Made by a program: the position numbers and the translations under genes. 64,000 bases of DNA. It comes from Unio delphinus (taxonomy: Eukaryota; Mollusca; Bivalvia; Unionida; Unionidae). The stretch covers positions 7,240,001 through 7,304,000 of the forward strand of contig JAQISU010000033.1 in NCBI GenBank assembly GCA_029339505.1. Direction: 5' to 3'. Within the stretch, counting starts at the first letter, position 1, and the number at the start of each line of letters is the position of its first letter. This document shows positions 33,907 through 41,910 of the stretch, one piece after another. Under the pieces are notes generated by a model. It searched no databases. It saw nothing but the letters and a program-made list of their open reading frames with translations, and had not been told where the DNA came from.

Positions 33907-35433
33907 TTATTTCGTATTCCACAGTCCTCCATGACCAAATTCGACGCAACTCAATTTAACATCCTCGAGAAAATCACTTCGTGTTGGACGCCATGAGTTT
34001 TTTTCTCTTGCGAAGTGAGCTACCACCGATGGAATAGTAAAACTATCCGTGAGTAGTTTTTCATGGGAATTCTCCGGTGAAAAATCACTAGCGATTTTTC
34101 TCATTCTGTTATCTAATTCTTCAATGCGATATAATTCACCATTTGGTTTTACAAATTGATCGAATTCTTCATCACTTCTAAGTAACCACACTGACACAGG
34201 ATCATCCTTACACAACGCATGAATAGCATCGAATAATTTCTCTTCATAGAAAACTTCCCCGACGAACTCCTTAGGGATATATTTCACGGTTCGTTCTCGT
34301 GGAAATATTGTTACCGCAGGTGTCCACGCGTGTTTGTTATGATCAATAATCTGTATTGGCGCTCCATTTTTGTTATATTTCGGTTCGTATAAAACCTCTC
34401 CGGTTATCGTCATAACTGTTATTGGAAATCTTAATGATGTTTCTAATTTAGCTATATCAGAAATCTTTGCACCATGCTGTTTCACTGTCAGTTCCCATTC
34501 GGTTATTTTCCTACGTCGTAGATCAGTTAGTTTATTTCCTCGGGATGCATTTGTGAAGTGTTCTATTATTCGTTCTGCTACACAATTAAGCCCTGACGAA
34601 TATTTCATAGGAGCTAGTTTTGCGATATCGGGTTTATCATTTAACGGATATATCCCATAAACCATTGCTGTTACGGGATAAGATCTTTCGTAGTATGGTT
34701 TGTGAATGCCGGTTAGAATCCCTGGTTTGGAATCTCTACTCACAATGTCAGCTTTTTTATTCTTGAGGATTGGTTCAAATTTATCCTTAATAATCCATTT
34801 GCCATCGACTTCGATAATGAATTTGATTCGGAAAAAATGTCTTTTTTCCCCAACACGTGAAATTATCACTGCTGCTTTTTCATCATTCATGGTAGCATCA
34901 ACAACACCATCAATTCGAAATGTTGACCAACAATAAGATGCTCCATCACGCTTAAATTCATTAAAACAGTCTCTGATTTTACTAATCATGGCTTTATCAA
35001 GAATTGTATTCTTTGGTGTATTAGAAACTATATCGAGATTGAATTGAGCATCTTTCCAGGGGTAATCTCTCTTGGACGTTTTTTTTGGTTTATCGAGATT
35101 AAATCTGGGACTAATTTTCAATAATCTCTTAAACTCTTTCATGTTTCCGTCTATTGGACGTTTTTTTGGGTTTATCGAGATTAAATCTAGGATTGATTTT
35201 TAATAATCTCTTAAACTCTTTCATGTTTCCGTCTCTTGGACGTTTGTTACGTTTTTTTGGTTTATCGAGATTAAATCTAGGATTGATTTTCAATAATCTC
35301 TTAAACTCTTTCATGTTTCCGTCTCTTGGACGTTTGTTACGTTTTTTTGGTTTATCGAGATTAAATCTAGGATTGATTTTTAATAATCTCTTAAACTCCT
35401 TATCAGCATTTTTCGAAGGCGTTCTCCCTAATT
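33907..35433 (-). pseudogene. POLB: PolB N-terminal half, cut off by an in-frame stop
   Basis: The 411-aa open part (from 35142) contains SKPGILTGIHKPYYERSYPV, LNCVAERIIEHFTNASRGNK and ends ...FGHGGLWNTK with TAA at 33907-33909. The same frame continues after the stop straight into motif A of the next ORF; in A and C/D the aligned codon is sense, so the stop splits one gene. I do not recognise 3'-5' exonuclease motifs. Upstream, a single extra base near 35167 changes frame inside a tandem-repeat region. The conserved gene start is likely at 35433 (MRELGRTPSKN), though each repeat also offers an in-frame ATG. Confidence 0.9.
35090..35400 (-). repeat. Tandem 90-bp coding repeat at the PolB N-terminus
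   Basis: Four copies encode a basic segment, MKEFKRLLKINPRFNLDKPK plus a Lys/Arg linker. Copy A has a single such segment (SKIKPRKTYLFNLDIN). Very similar copies imply recent expansion; the extra base that breaks the frame lies in one linker. Each unit carries its own ATG. Confidence 0.9.
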
Positions 35434-35482
35434 CCCTCATACTATAATTAAAACAAGCATTTAAATGAAAGATTTTTATATA
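35434..35482. promoter_or_regulatory. Divergent early promoter region (PolB / Cys-rich gene)
   Basis: Only 49 bp separate the PolB start from the conserved Cys-rich start. It is AT-rich and ends in TTTTTATATAATG. The same ATATAATGAATCACTGC context occurs in A at 19602-19619, with 38 bp between starts. Confidence 0.5.
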
Positions 35483-35863
35483 ATGAATCACTGCAAGTGG
35501 CTTATGATTGGATCAGTAACCCCGTGTAACAAATCATGCAGAAATGAGTTTTGTGGGTATCATATGCAAAGCTATCGTCGTGGAAGCCTTGGTCCGTTAC
35601 CTTGTATTCTATGTGGAGTTGGGGTCAGGGGAAAATCTCAGTTGTGTCTAAATTGCGGTGGTAAGCGATACAGGGAGTTGAAGCGATATTATGATAAAAG
35701 AATAAAAAATGGACAATCAATCAGAAATTTTGACCCTGACGCTGACAAAGTCAGTATTCTTGACGCTGACAAAGTCAGTATCAAGGATAAAATCATAAGA
35801 ACTCCTCAAGACTACATCGAAAGATTTATCATTAAACCAAACGACGAATTAGACAAACAATAG
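35483..35863 (+). CDS. Cys-rich probable zinc-binding small protein
   Basis: 126 aa from MNHCKWLMIGSV; an upstream in-frame ATG at 35465 is not shared with A, so this start is preferred. Cys/His clusters: CKW...CNKSCRNEFCGYHMQSY, then PCILCGVG and QLCLNCGGKRYRELKRYYDKR. Three pairs spaced as zinc knuckles followed by a basic helix suggest a nucleic-acid-binding protein. A short repeat (DADKVSI, twice) lies near residue 95. Found in the same place in A and C/D. Function unknown. Confidence 0.8.
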   Translation: MNHCKWLMIGSVTPCNKSCRNEFCGYHMQSYRRGSLGPLPCILCGVGVRGKSQLCLNCGGKRYRELKRYYDKRIKNGQSIRNFDPDADKVSILDADKVSIKDKIIRTPQDYIERFIIKPNDELDKQ

Positions 35864-35877
35864 TATTATGTATACGA

Positions 35878-36381
35878 ATGAACCAAGAATTCAGACAACA
35901 CCCTGTGATCACAAATTATGAAGCATCCAGTGATGGTGTTGTAAGAAACCGCAGACTGAAGAAATCAGTTGGTGCTGACAATGGTATGGGGTATTTGGTG
36001 TTTACTGTTGGTGGGGGAAAAGAAAAGAAAACTTATCTCAATCATCGTTTCGCATTTGAGTGTTTTTATGGATTGATCGAGGATGATTTTGTTATTGATC
36101 ATATCGATTTTAATTCGAAAAACAATTCTTTATCAAATCTGCAGGCTATCACACAAAGTGAAAATTCCGAACGAGGGGGGACTGGGAAATACTCGAAAAA
36201 AGCGAGACCTGTGAAATCTTTGAATACGATAACTAACGAAGAAAAAATATTTCAATCAATAACCAGCGCCGGTAGGCACTTCGATATTTGTCCACCCTCA
36301 GTACGAAGAGTTGCAGAGGGGATAACCAAAACGGCGATTTCAAAAAAGACAGGACAGAAAATTCGATTTAGTTATGTCTAA
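35878..36381 (+). CDS. HNH/NUMOD endonuclease, homing-type
   Basis: 167 aa. The NUMOD4-like start HPVITNYEASSDGVVRNRRL leads to the HNH core: NHRFAFECFYG, then FVIDHIDFNSKNNSLSNLQ (catalytic His and Asn) and AITQSENS. The C-terminal part (FQSITSAGRHFDICPPSVRR) is a NUMOD1-like DNA-binding helix-turn-helix. Such proteins are normally homing endonucleases of introns and phages; here it is a free-standing gene in the early operon of at least three copies, so it is a stable component. The frame and active site look intact. It starts 14 bp after the preceding stop. Confidence 0.9.
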   Translation: MNQEFRQHPVITNYEASSDGVVRNRRLKKSVGADNGMGYLVFTVGGGKEKKTYLNHRFAFECFYGLIEDDFVIDHIDFNSKNNSLSNLQAITQSENSERGGTGKYSKKARPVKSLNTITNEEKIFQSITSAGRHFDICPPSVRRVAEGITKTAISKKTGQKIRFSYV

Positions 36382-36425
36382 TGCGTCATATTTTTCATTT
36401 AGAAATATATCATTATTATAGAATA

Positions 36426-36782
36426 ATGAATTCTGAAAACATGAATAGCATTTTATCCGAGATTTCAAAATTGAAAAGTTGGGATATTGAACTATCAGAT
36501 GGGTTAAATCCTGATCAAATCATGTCTGATTTTCAGGATATAGAATACGGAGTTAACAACAATAAATATATGCTACCAAAGAAGTATGCGCTCATCAAAA
36601 GAATTCAGAATTCTATTAAGGACTCTCTCGCATTTTCCAGTGACGTAAGTGTGTTCGCTCCGTTGTATACCATCGTAGAACGAATACGAAAAGAATTGGG
36701 GTACGAATACGAATTGAAAAAGGAGGTTAATTCTAAAGTTAGAAACCTACGGGCGTTAATTCAAGAAAATGAACAATTTTGA
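36426..36782 (+). CDS. Small helical protein of the early block
   Basis: 118 aa from MNSENMNSILSEIS. It is charged and helix-rich, with KKYALIKRIQNSIKDSLAFS and a C-terminal helix (YEYELKKEVNSKVRNLRAL). The homologs at 24880 (same length) and 46748 share the MLPxxYxLIxxIQxS core. No known domain. An ATG at 36381 in the same frame is possible but overlaps the HNH stop and is not conserved. Confidence 0.8.
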   Translation: MNSENMNSILSEISKLKSWDIELSDGLNPDQIMSDFQDIEYGVNNNKYMLPKKYALIKRIQNSIKDSLAFSSDVSVFAPLYTIVERIRKELGYEYELKKEVNSKVRNLRALIQENEQF

Positions 36783-36870
36783 TTGACCGACCATTTATCA
36801 ATATTTGATTGACCGACTATTTATCATTATTTGATTGCCCGACCATTAATCATTTTTTTTTAGCCGACCC
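36783..36870. repeat. Three-copy 25-bp repeat at the early/late boundary
   Basis: Three imperfect head-to-tail copies of tttgattgaccgaccattta plus tcat(t/a) (36781-36860), between the last early gene and the first late gene. Possible regulatory array. Confidence 0.75.
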
Positions 36871-36923
36871 TCAAGGGATGTCAAAAATCGATGGTGTTAG
36901 GTCGGGATTGAAAAATTGTTTTA

Positions 36924-36953
36924 CAATTGAAAAATTGTTTCTGATTTTAAATA
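36924..36953 (+). promoter_or_regulatory. 30-bp late upstream motif, copy 1
   Basis: It begins CAATTGAAAAAT and ends directly at the ATG of the 322-aa gene. 28 of 30 bases match the motif before the next gene (37955-37984). Confidence 0.6.
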
Positions 36954-37922
36954 ATGGTCAATGAAGCATTAACAACCCGATTGGCTCGTGAACGACTGGA
37001 TGCAATCAGGAGATTTGTACCAATTCGTGACTCTGTACGGAATAAACTACAACAACGACAGAGTTTACAAACTGATTTTGCTATGGGATCCGAAGAATTG
37101 TTTAAACCAGTAACCACAGCAACGAAAGGGATAGAGCGTGCTATACTAGGAGATGTTCCGGAGACGGGGAAATCTGTTATCGGTGAACTCGAAAAAATAG
37201 CAGCGAAAACTGAACAAACAAAACAAATGGAATCAAAAGAAATAGTAGATGATTTACGCGTGATATTTAACGAGGCGGGTTTAGCAGCGATTAATAAGAC
37301 TGATTCAACAGAAATTCCTGCGCTTGTTGTTACGACTTATGAAAACAAGAAAAATATGTTGAAACCAGAACATCATAAGTTTGTTAGAAATTTAGATCAT
37401 TGGGCTGATATATTCTACAAAATCAAAACTGAAAAAACAGGTAGAATTAAGAAGAAGGATAACGCATCATATATTGAATATAGAAATGCGGTGGATATAG
37501 TGTATAATCAATACGAAGAGTTTAAACAGCAACAAAAACCACGAAAATTGCGAGGAAGGCGACAGCAACCTGCAAAGAAAATATCTTTTTCACCTAAAAA
37601 GCAACTACCACCACCTGATCGAGATGATGATGATTATTTACAAGAAACCGATTTAGAAAAAATGGATGAAGCAACTGGTTATAGCGGAAGTGGATTAAGA
37701 GATTCCAGTGAAAACGCTAGCGTTTCATGTCCTGGTAGTGTTCTCAGTGATATATCACGATTAGAAGTTCTTATAGGAGGTTTCCGAGCTGGAAACAACT
37801 CACCGGAAATAATTAATGAAGCATCTGATATCTGTAGACGTTTATTTCAAGGCGGTATCATAGATATCAGCACATATCGAGATTTCATCGGCGAGTTAGT
37901 AGAGGATTATCATAGTGATTAA
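36954..37922 (+). CDS. 322-aa helical late protein, function unknown
   Basis: The first gene of the late block. The N-terminus TTRLARERLDAIRRFVPIRD is helical and well conserved with the C/D copy at 45540-46078 (RERLAAIKEYIPVRDRLKEK; LFKP.TTAT). A basic middle (PRKLRGRRQQPAKK) precedes an acidic stretch (DRDDDDYLQETDLEKMD), and the C-terminal third is again helical (DIYRDFIG region). This arrangement suggests a scaffold or core protein, but that is inference. A 14-bp palindrome lies in the coding sequence at 37712-37725. Confidence 0.75.
   Translation: MVNEALTTRLARERLDAIRRFVPIRDSVRNKLQQRQSLQTDFAMGSEELFKPVTTATKGIERAILGDVPETGKSVIGELEKIAAKTEQTKQMESKEIVDDLRVIFNEAGLAAINKTDSTEIPALVVTTYENKKNMLKPEHHKFVRNLDHWADIFYKIKTEKTGRIKKKDNASYIEYRNAVDIVYNQYEEFKQQQKPRKLRGRRQQPAKKISFSPKKQLPPPDRDDDDYLQETDLEKMDEATGYSGSGLRDSSENASVSCPGSVLSDISRLEVLIGGFRAGNNSPEIINEASDICRRLFQGGIIDISTYRDFIGELVEDYHSD
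37712..37725. repeat. Palindrome AAACGCTAGCGTTT, copy in the 322-aa gene
   Basis: In frame, also encoding NASVS (SENASVSCPG). Identical to the copies at 32814 and 37940. Confidence 0.85.
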
Positions 37923-37939
37923 TCACCGGGATTGAATAA

Positions 37940-37953
37940 AAACGCTAGCGTTT
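37940..37953. repeat. Palindrome AAACGCTAGCGTTT, intergenic copy
   Basis: A perfect 14-bp palindrome just before late motif copy 2. Identical copies lie at 32814-32827 (helicase coding) and 37712-37725; a one-base variant is at 41886-41899. Confidence 0.85.
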
Positions 37954-37954
37954 C

Positions 37955-37984
37955 CAATTGAAAAATGGTTTCTGATTTCAAATA
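37955..37984 (+). promoter_or_regulatory. 30-bp late upstream motif, copy 2
   Basis: Same motif as 36924-36953 with two substitutions, again ending exactly at the ATG of the downstream gene. Confidence 0.6.
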
Positions 37985-38446
37985 ATGATCATACACTACA
38001 ATCATGATAAACCAACCCCCGTCTATGTAATTAATTCACGGTTTCCAGTTTATAGAGCATACTATGGTGATGGTTTAGGCAATACCATTGCAGGGTTATT
38101 TGCAAGAATGGCTCCAAAAGTGATGCCGTTAGCTAAACAATTATCAATGAAAGCAATTGATGTTATTCGTGATAAGGGGATTAGTGCTGTTGGAGATCTT
38201 GCTGGAAAAGCATTTTCAACTGCGAAGAATAAATTAACATCATTAGTGAAATCACGAAGTGATTTACGAAAAAAGAAACCGTTACCGTCTACAGCGGAAA
38301 TGCCTGCAAGTGTTAGTAGAATTATAAATAACGCAGTAGACGAAAAATTAGCGTCGATGGTGACTCCCTTGATAAATCAAGGGGACCAAAATAACATGAT
38401 AGCAAACATGATAGCAGGAAGTGGCTTTAAAAAAACACGACGATGA
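37985..38446 (+). CDS. GxGLG-type minor virion protein
   Basis: 153 aa. A short N-terminal arm leads to YYGDGLGNTIAGLFARMAPK and an amphipathic, Lys-rich helical stretch (AKQLSMKAIDVIRDKG, GKAFSTAKNKLTSLVKSR), ending in FKKTRR. Small basic proteins with a GxGLG/GxGIG motif next to the capsid gene are common in Polintons and adintoviruses and are compared with adenovirus core/minor proteins. Located directly upstream of the major capsid gene. No copy is seen in C/D. Confidence 0.7.
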   Translation: MIIHYNHDKPTPVYVINSRFPVYRAYYGDGLGNTIAGLFARMAPKVMPLAKQLSMKAIDVIRDKGISAVGDLAGKAFSTAKNKLTSLVKSRSDLRKKKPLPSTAEMPASVSRIINNAVDEKLASMVTPLINQGDQNNMIANMIAGSGFKKTRR

Positions 38447-38486
38447 AATGAAAAATCGCGATTTAGACTCTGATAAATAGAATAAA

Positions 38487-39902
38487 ATGTTCAAAAGGTC
38501 ACCTGATCCAGCATTTGATATGGATGCCCCAGTTGGCAAGAATGATTCTGTACGCGATTTTCAATTTTATTCTTATCACGCAGTACAACCAGATCTCCGA
38601 TCGCGAATTGAACTTCAAGTTCATGATACCAGTAAATATTTTCTACCGTGTGAAGCATTTATTGAAGTAGAAGGAGAACTTGTAACAAATGTCGATGCTA
38701 ATACACCATATGACAATAACCCAACTATCAAAGTCGGTTTTGTTAATAATGGGATCATGGCGTTATTTGAAAGCGCTAGATATCTCATTGATGGAAAGGA
38801 AATTGAATCCATTGACCGTGAAGTTGATGTGGCCACAACAATCATAGGGTTAGCGAGATACTCTGATGATTATACAAGATCAGCTGGTCCATCTATGATG
38901 TTTTCTAAGGATATTACTGATCACCCTGAACACAACCAGTATTCTAGAGTCAAGGCAACACAAGCTACCGCAGTTGATCCAGCACCAGCCGGATATACAA
39001 GACCAGCTGGTACTTTTGATGTCATAAATAATATCACTAACTATAACCTAGGGTTTGCAACACGCATAGCAACGTTGCATGGACAGCGTCGACAGTTTTC
39101 ATGTGTAATTCCACTGCATCATATTTTTGGATTCTGTAGAAATGTCCGAAAGGTTATTTATGGAGCTAAACACACAGTAGCGCTTGTACGAAAGGGTACT
39201 GATAATGATGCAATATGGCATGATGCTGGTGTTGCTGATGGTAAAGTCATTTTAACAAAACTAGCATTGTGGATGCCAGTGTTAACTCCATCGATCACAG
39301 CAGAAGAAAAATTGTTGTCATTTATGGAACAAGGAGGAAAGTCATTGTTGAGTTGGTTATCAGTGACTACGGATATTAAACAAGACAATGTTGATGATAT
39401 ATTTACTTGGCATCTGGCATCAAAACAAGGGGTTTCAGCTCCACGTCATATATTTGTGGCGTTACAGAATAATGCACGAGTTGGTAATCAACAACGAAGT
39501 CATATGATATTTGATCAGTTAGGTGTTAGAGAGGTCTCACTGAGAATAAACGGACAACAGGAACCATCTGAAGATGTACAACTTGATTACACTCACAACC
39601 ATATTGCACGTGTATATCATAACCTATTGTCGTTTATGGCACGTGATCAAAATGTGGATACTGGTTTGCAAATATCACAATTGGATTTTAAAAGCCTCTA
39701 TCCGATTTATTACTTTTCATTGGAACATCTCGATTTGATGAGACAATCTGTTGTTGATATACACTTTAGAGCCCGTGTAACCCGTCCTGGTGGTATTGCT
39801 AATTATAGAGCGGTTGCTGTCATTCTTAGTGATAAATCAATGCTACTCGAAGGTGTTGGAGGAAGAATGAGAGTGTTAGATGCCCCAGTAGAAAATCTTT
39901 GA
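38487..39902 (+). CDS. MCP: Major capsid protein, double jelly-roll type
   Basis: 471 aa. The N-terminal DFQFYSYHAVQPDLRSRIEL and YFLPCEAFIEVEGELV, then GKEIESIDREVDVATTIIGL, CVIPLHHIFGFCRNVRKVIY, LWMPVLTP and the C-terminal YPIYYFSLEHLDLMRQSVVD and YRAVAVILSDKSML are typical of the hexon-like family found in invertebrate Polintons/adintoviruses. The length fits. It forms the icosahedral shell with the penton-like protein. The frame is open. A broken copy is at 44402-45532. The assignment rests on family resemblance and gene context, not on a structure prediction. Confidence 0.88.
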   Translation: MFKRSPDPAFDMDAPVGKNDSVRDFQFYSYHAVQPDLRSRIELQVHDTSKYFLPCEAFIEVEGELVTNVDANTPYDNNPTIKVGFVNNGIMALFESARYLIDGKEIESIDREVDVATTIIGLARYSDDYTRSAGPSMMFSKDITDHPEHNQYSRVKATQATAVDPAPAGYTRPAGTFDVINNITNYNLGFATRIATLHGQRRQFSCVIPLHHIFGFCRNVRKVIYGAKHTVALVRKGTDNDAIWHDAGVADGKVILTKLALWMPVLTPSITAEEKLLSFMEQGGKSLLSWLSVTTDIKQDNVDDIFTWHLASKQGVSAPRHIFVALQNNARVGNQQRSHMIFDQLGVREVSLRINGQQEPSEDVQLDYTHNHIARVYHNLLSFMARDQNVDTGLQISQLDFKSLYPIYYFSLEHLDLMRQSVVDIHFRARVTRPGGIANYRAVAVILSDKSMLLEGVGGRMRVLDAPVENL

Positions 39903-39955
39903 TTGATTTTCTCGATTTTTCATTGAAATTGTAAACGATTTAGAATCAATCTATT

Positions 39956-40429
39956 ATGTATAACATGTCATATAGTGCTATTAGTGTTGCGTTAACTCCC
40001 GGTCAATTAAAAAAATTGCAATCGGAATCAGCTAAAAAATGTGGAACCACAATCACGTTGAAACCCAACCAAATGACTGGTGGTGCAAATAAACTATCGC
40101 TGACAACTCGTCAAATAAAACATTTCAATGATGCACTTGCAGCCAAAAAAGGTGTTCAGATTACTCTTTCTGCGGCTGCTATCAAAAATATGATTAAAAC
40201 AGGCGGTATATTTCCGTTGTTAGCTGCGATTCCAGCATTGATTGCAGCAGCAGCTCCAGCGGTGGCTAAAGCGGCAGCGTTAGGAGCCGTTGGTACTGCA
40301 GCAGGAATGGCACTAAAGAAAGCAACTGGGAAAGGATATAAAAAAAAGGGAAAGGGTCTAAGACTACCAGGAACCCCGTATTCGTGGTACAGCGGAAAGG
40401 GTCTAAGACTACCAGGAACGATTTATTAA
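39956..40429 (+). CDS. Ala-rich membrane-active minor virion protein (pVI-like position)
   Basis: 157 aa from MYNMSYSAIS (or MSYSAIS at 39965, the start shared with C/D). Beta-like N-terminus (VALTPGQLKKLQ), then TGGIFPLLAAIPALIAAAAP with continuing Ala/Gly hydrophobic helix, then a Lys-rich tail with GKGLRLPGT twice. A hydrophobic segment plus a basic tail beside the protease suggests a membrane-lytic or capsid-cement protein processed by the protease; this is inference. Element B is itself inserted in the C/D copy of this gene. Confidence 0.75.
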   Translation: MYNMSYSAISVALTPGQLKKLQSESAKKCGTTITLKPNQMTGGANKLSLTTRQIKHFNDALAAKKGVQITLSAAAIKNMIKTGGIFPLLAAIPALIAAAAPAVAKAAALGAVGTAAGMALKKATGKGYKKKGKGLRLPGTPYSWYSGKGLRLPGTIY

Positions 40430-40440
40430 TTCAGGAACCT

Positions 40441-40890
40441 ATGGTTCCCATGTCCAATTTTGATTTACTCGATGCTGCTAAAAAACTAGCGATTAAAAAC
40501 TTCAGAGGTGTCTTTATGAAAGATCAATTACCACATCAACCAAACAGCGTTGAAACCGGAATCATTAATTTAGATAACAGCACCGGACCTGGAACTCACT
40601 GGGTTGCATACGCTATTGATCCACGTGGGATTGTTTATTTCGATTCATATGGATTAGCCCCACCAAAAGAGTTTATGCGGTATATAAAAACCCTTCCAAT
40701 GAAGACTTGGTATTCTACGCTACCAACACAAACGATGATTGACCCACCAATATGCGGCAGCGAAGTATTAAATGTCCTTGACGCTATTTCTAACTCCTTG
40801 AGTAACCCAAGCGGAAAACCACCACATGTTGTCGTTAATGAATACACTAGTAATCGCTGGCAACGACGAAGTCGTCAAAAACGAGTTTAG
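40441..40890 (+). CDS. PRO: Adenain-like (Ulp1-clan) maturation cysteine protease
   Basis: 149 aa from MVPMSNFDLL; MSNF at 40450 is the start shared with C/D. Catalytic signature: His in PGTHWVAYAI (residue 53), Asp in VYFDSYGLAPP (68), a candidate oxyanion Gln in PTQTM (97) and Cys in PPICGSEVLNVLDAIS (105), with a basic C-terminus (RRSRQKRV). In adenoviruses and Polintons this enzyme cleaves virion precursors during maturation. All residues are present and the frame is open. It begins about 10 bp after the preceding stop. Confidence 0.92.
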   Translation: MVPMSNFDLLDAAKKLAIKNFRGVFMKDQLPHQPNSVETGIINLDNSTGPGTHWVAYAIDPRGIVYFDSYGLAPPKEFMRYIKTLPMKTWYSTLPTQTMIDPPICGSEVLNVLDAISNSLSNPSGKPPHVVVNEYTSNRWQRRSRQKRV

Positions 40891-40914
40891 AGAGAGAAAG
40901 AGTTTTACAATAAC

Positions 40915-41859
40915 ATGATTGATATTTGGGGGAGATCTTTGAAACCCAAACCCGATGACACTGCACCACCTGATTCTGTCAAGGATGTAAAAAAACTAAT
41001 CAAAGATGAAATAGCTGAGACGTTGAACTTAACAAATGTTGATCCTAATGAAATAGTTGTATTTCAAGACAAACAGGGTAAATTGGAATCCAGTGATGTG
41101 TCGTTGGATGATATTTTAGTTAAACAACGAAACGCAATCGAGAACACCGTTGCGTTATTTTCGGATCAGGGTAAATTGAAAACCAGTAATATTTCTCTGG
41201 ATGATATTTTGGTTAAACAACAAAACGCAATCGAGGATAATATCGCGTTATTTTCCGATCAGGGTAAACTCAAACCGGGTGTACTCGTTTCGACGATTAC
41301 AGATCGATTAAAAACTCTCAATGATGAGTTAAACAATTCTCTGTTTGTACTAGCAACACTTGAATCTAGAATTGAAGAATACGGAAAACAGTTTTCAGTT
41401 TTTCGTAAAAATATCATTGATAAATTTATTGGAACCCAGTTGGATAAAATTGAAATAAAACTCCCTGATATTAAAAAATCCATCGATGAGACGAAAACTT
41501 TCATCGAAGCCGTCAAAGGTGATTTTTCGAGGATGATAACAATCGTTGAAAAAACAAAAATTCCTCATGAGAAAACCAATAACGTAGTATATACAATCCA
41601 ACACGGATCATTTTTGTGGACACCTTCAGACAACAAATTAGATATCACTGCAACCGTTAAAGGTATTTATCGATTAACACTGGTGACAACGGCTCAATTT
41701 GATATATCATCGTCGAGTTCATCCGGGGTCAACAATACAATTTCAACGATCATCGACAAGAATACAACTGAAAAGTTCACTATAACATCTACTAATAAAC
41801 ATTTGAATAGAACTCCGGTATCATGGTATGTGGAATTCGTAGCGGATTTAAGTAAATAA
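40915..41859 (+). CDS. Fibre-like protein: shaft repeats, coiled coil, beta-rich head
   Basis: 314 aa. Residues about 42-125 hold three repeats of the form VVFQDKQGKLESSDVSLDDI / VALFSDQGKLKTSNISLDDI / IALFSDQGKLKPG, the FDxxGxLxxSxISLDDI style seen in trimeric viral and phage fibres. Residues 130-215 are coiled coil (IEIKLPDIKKSIDETKTFIE). Residues 225-314 are beta-rich (YTIQHGSFLWTP, GIYRLTLVTTAQF, SWYVEFVADLSK), like a knob. I infer a vertex fibre for host attachment. A copy with a longer stalk is in C/D. No named family recognised. Confidence 0.65.
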   Translation: MIDIWGRSLKPKPDDTAPPDSVKDVKKLIKDEIAETLNLTNVDPNEIVVFQDKQGKLESSDVSLDDILVKQRNAIENTVALFSDQGKLKTSNISLDDILVKQQNAIEDNIALFSDQGKLKPGVLVSTITDRLKTLNDELNNSLFVLATLESRIEEYGKQFSVFRKNIIDKFIGTQLDKIEIKLPDIKKSIDETKTFIEAVKGDFSRMITIVEKTKIPHEKTNNVVYTIQHGSFLWTPSDNKLDITATVKGIYRLTLVTTAQFDISSSSSSGVNNTISTIIDKNTTEKFTITSTNKHLNRTPVSWYVEFVADLSK

Positions 41860-41885
41860 CTAAATCGTTCGGATTTCACAATTGA

Positions 41886-41899
41886 AAACGCTAGTGTTT
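41886..41899. repeat. Variant palindrome AAACGCTAGTGTTT
   Basis: One mismatch to the 14-bp palindrome at 32814, 37712 and 37940. Lies in the short gap before the membrane-protein gene. Confidence 0.7.
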
Positions 41900-41910
41900 T
41901 TAAAATAAAA

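Noticed and set aside
35154..35447. 97-aa plus-strand repeat ORF
   Set aside because: Antisense to the PolB N-terminal tandem repeats.
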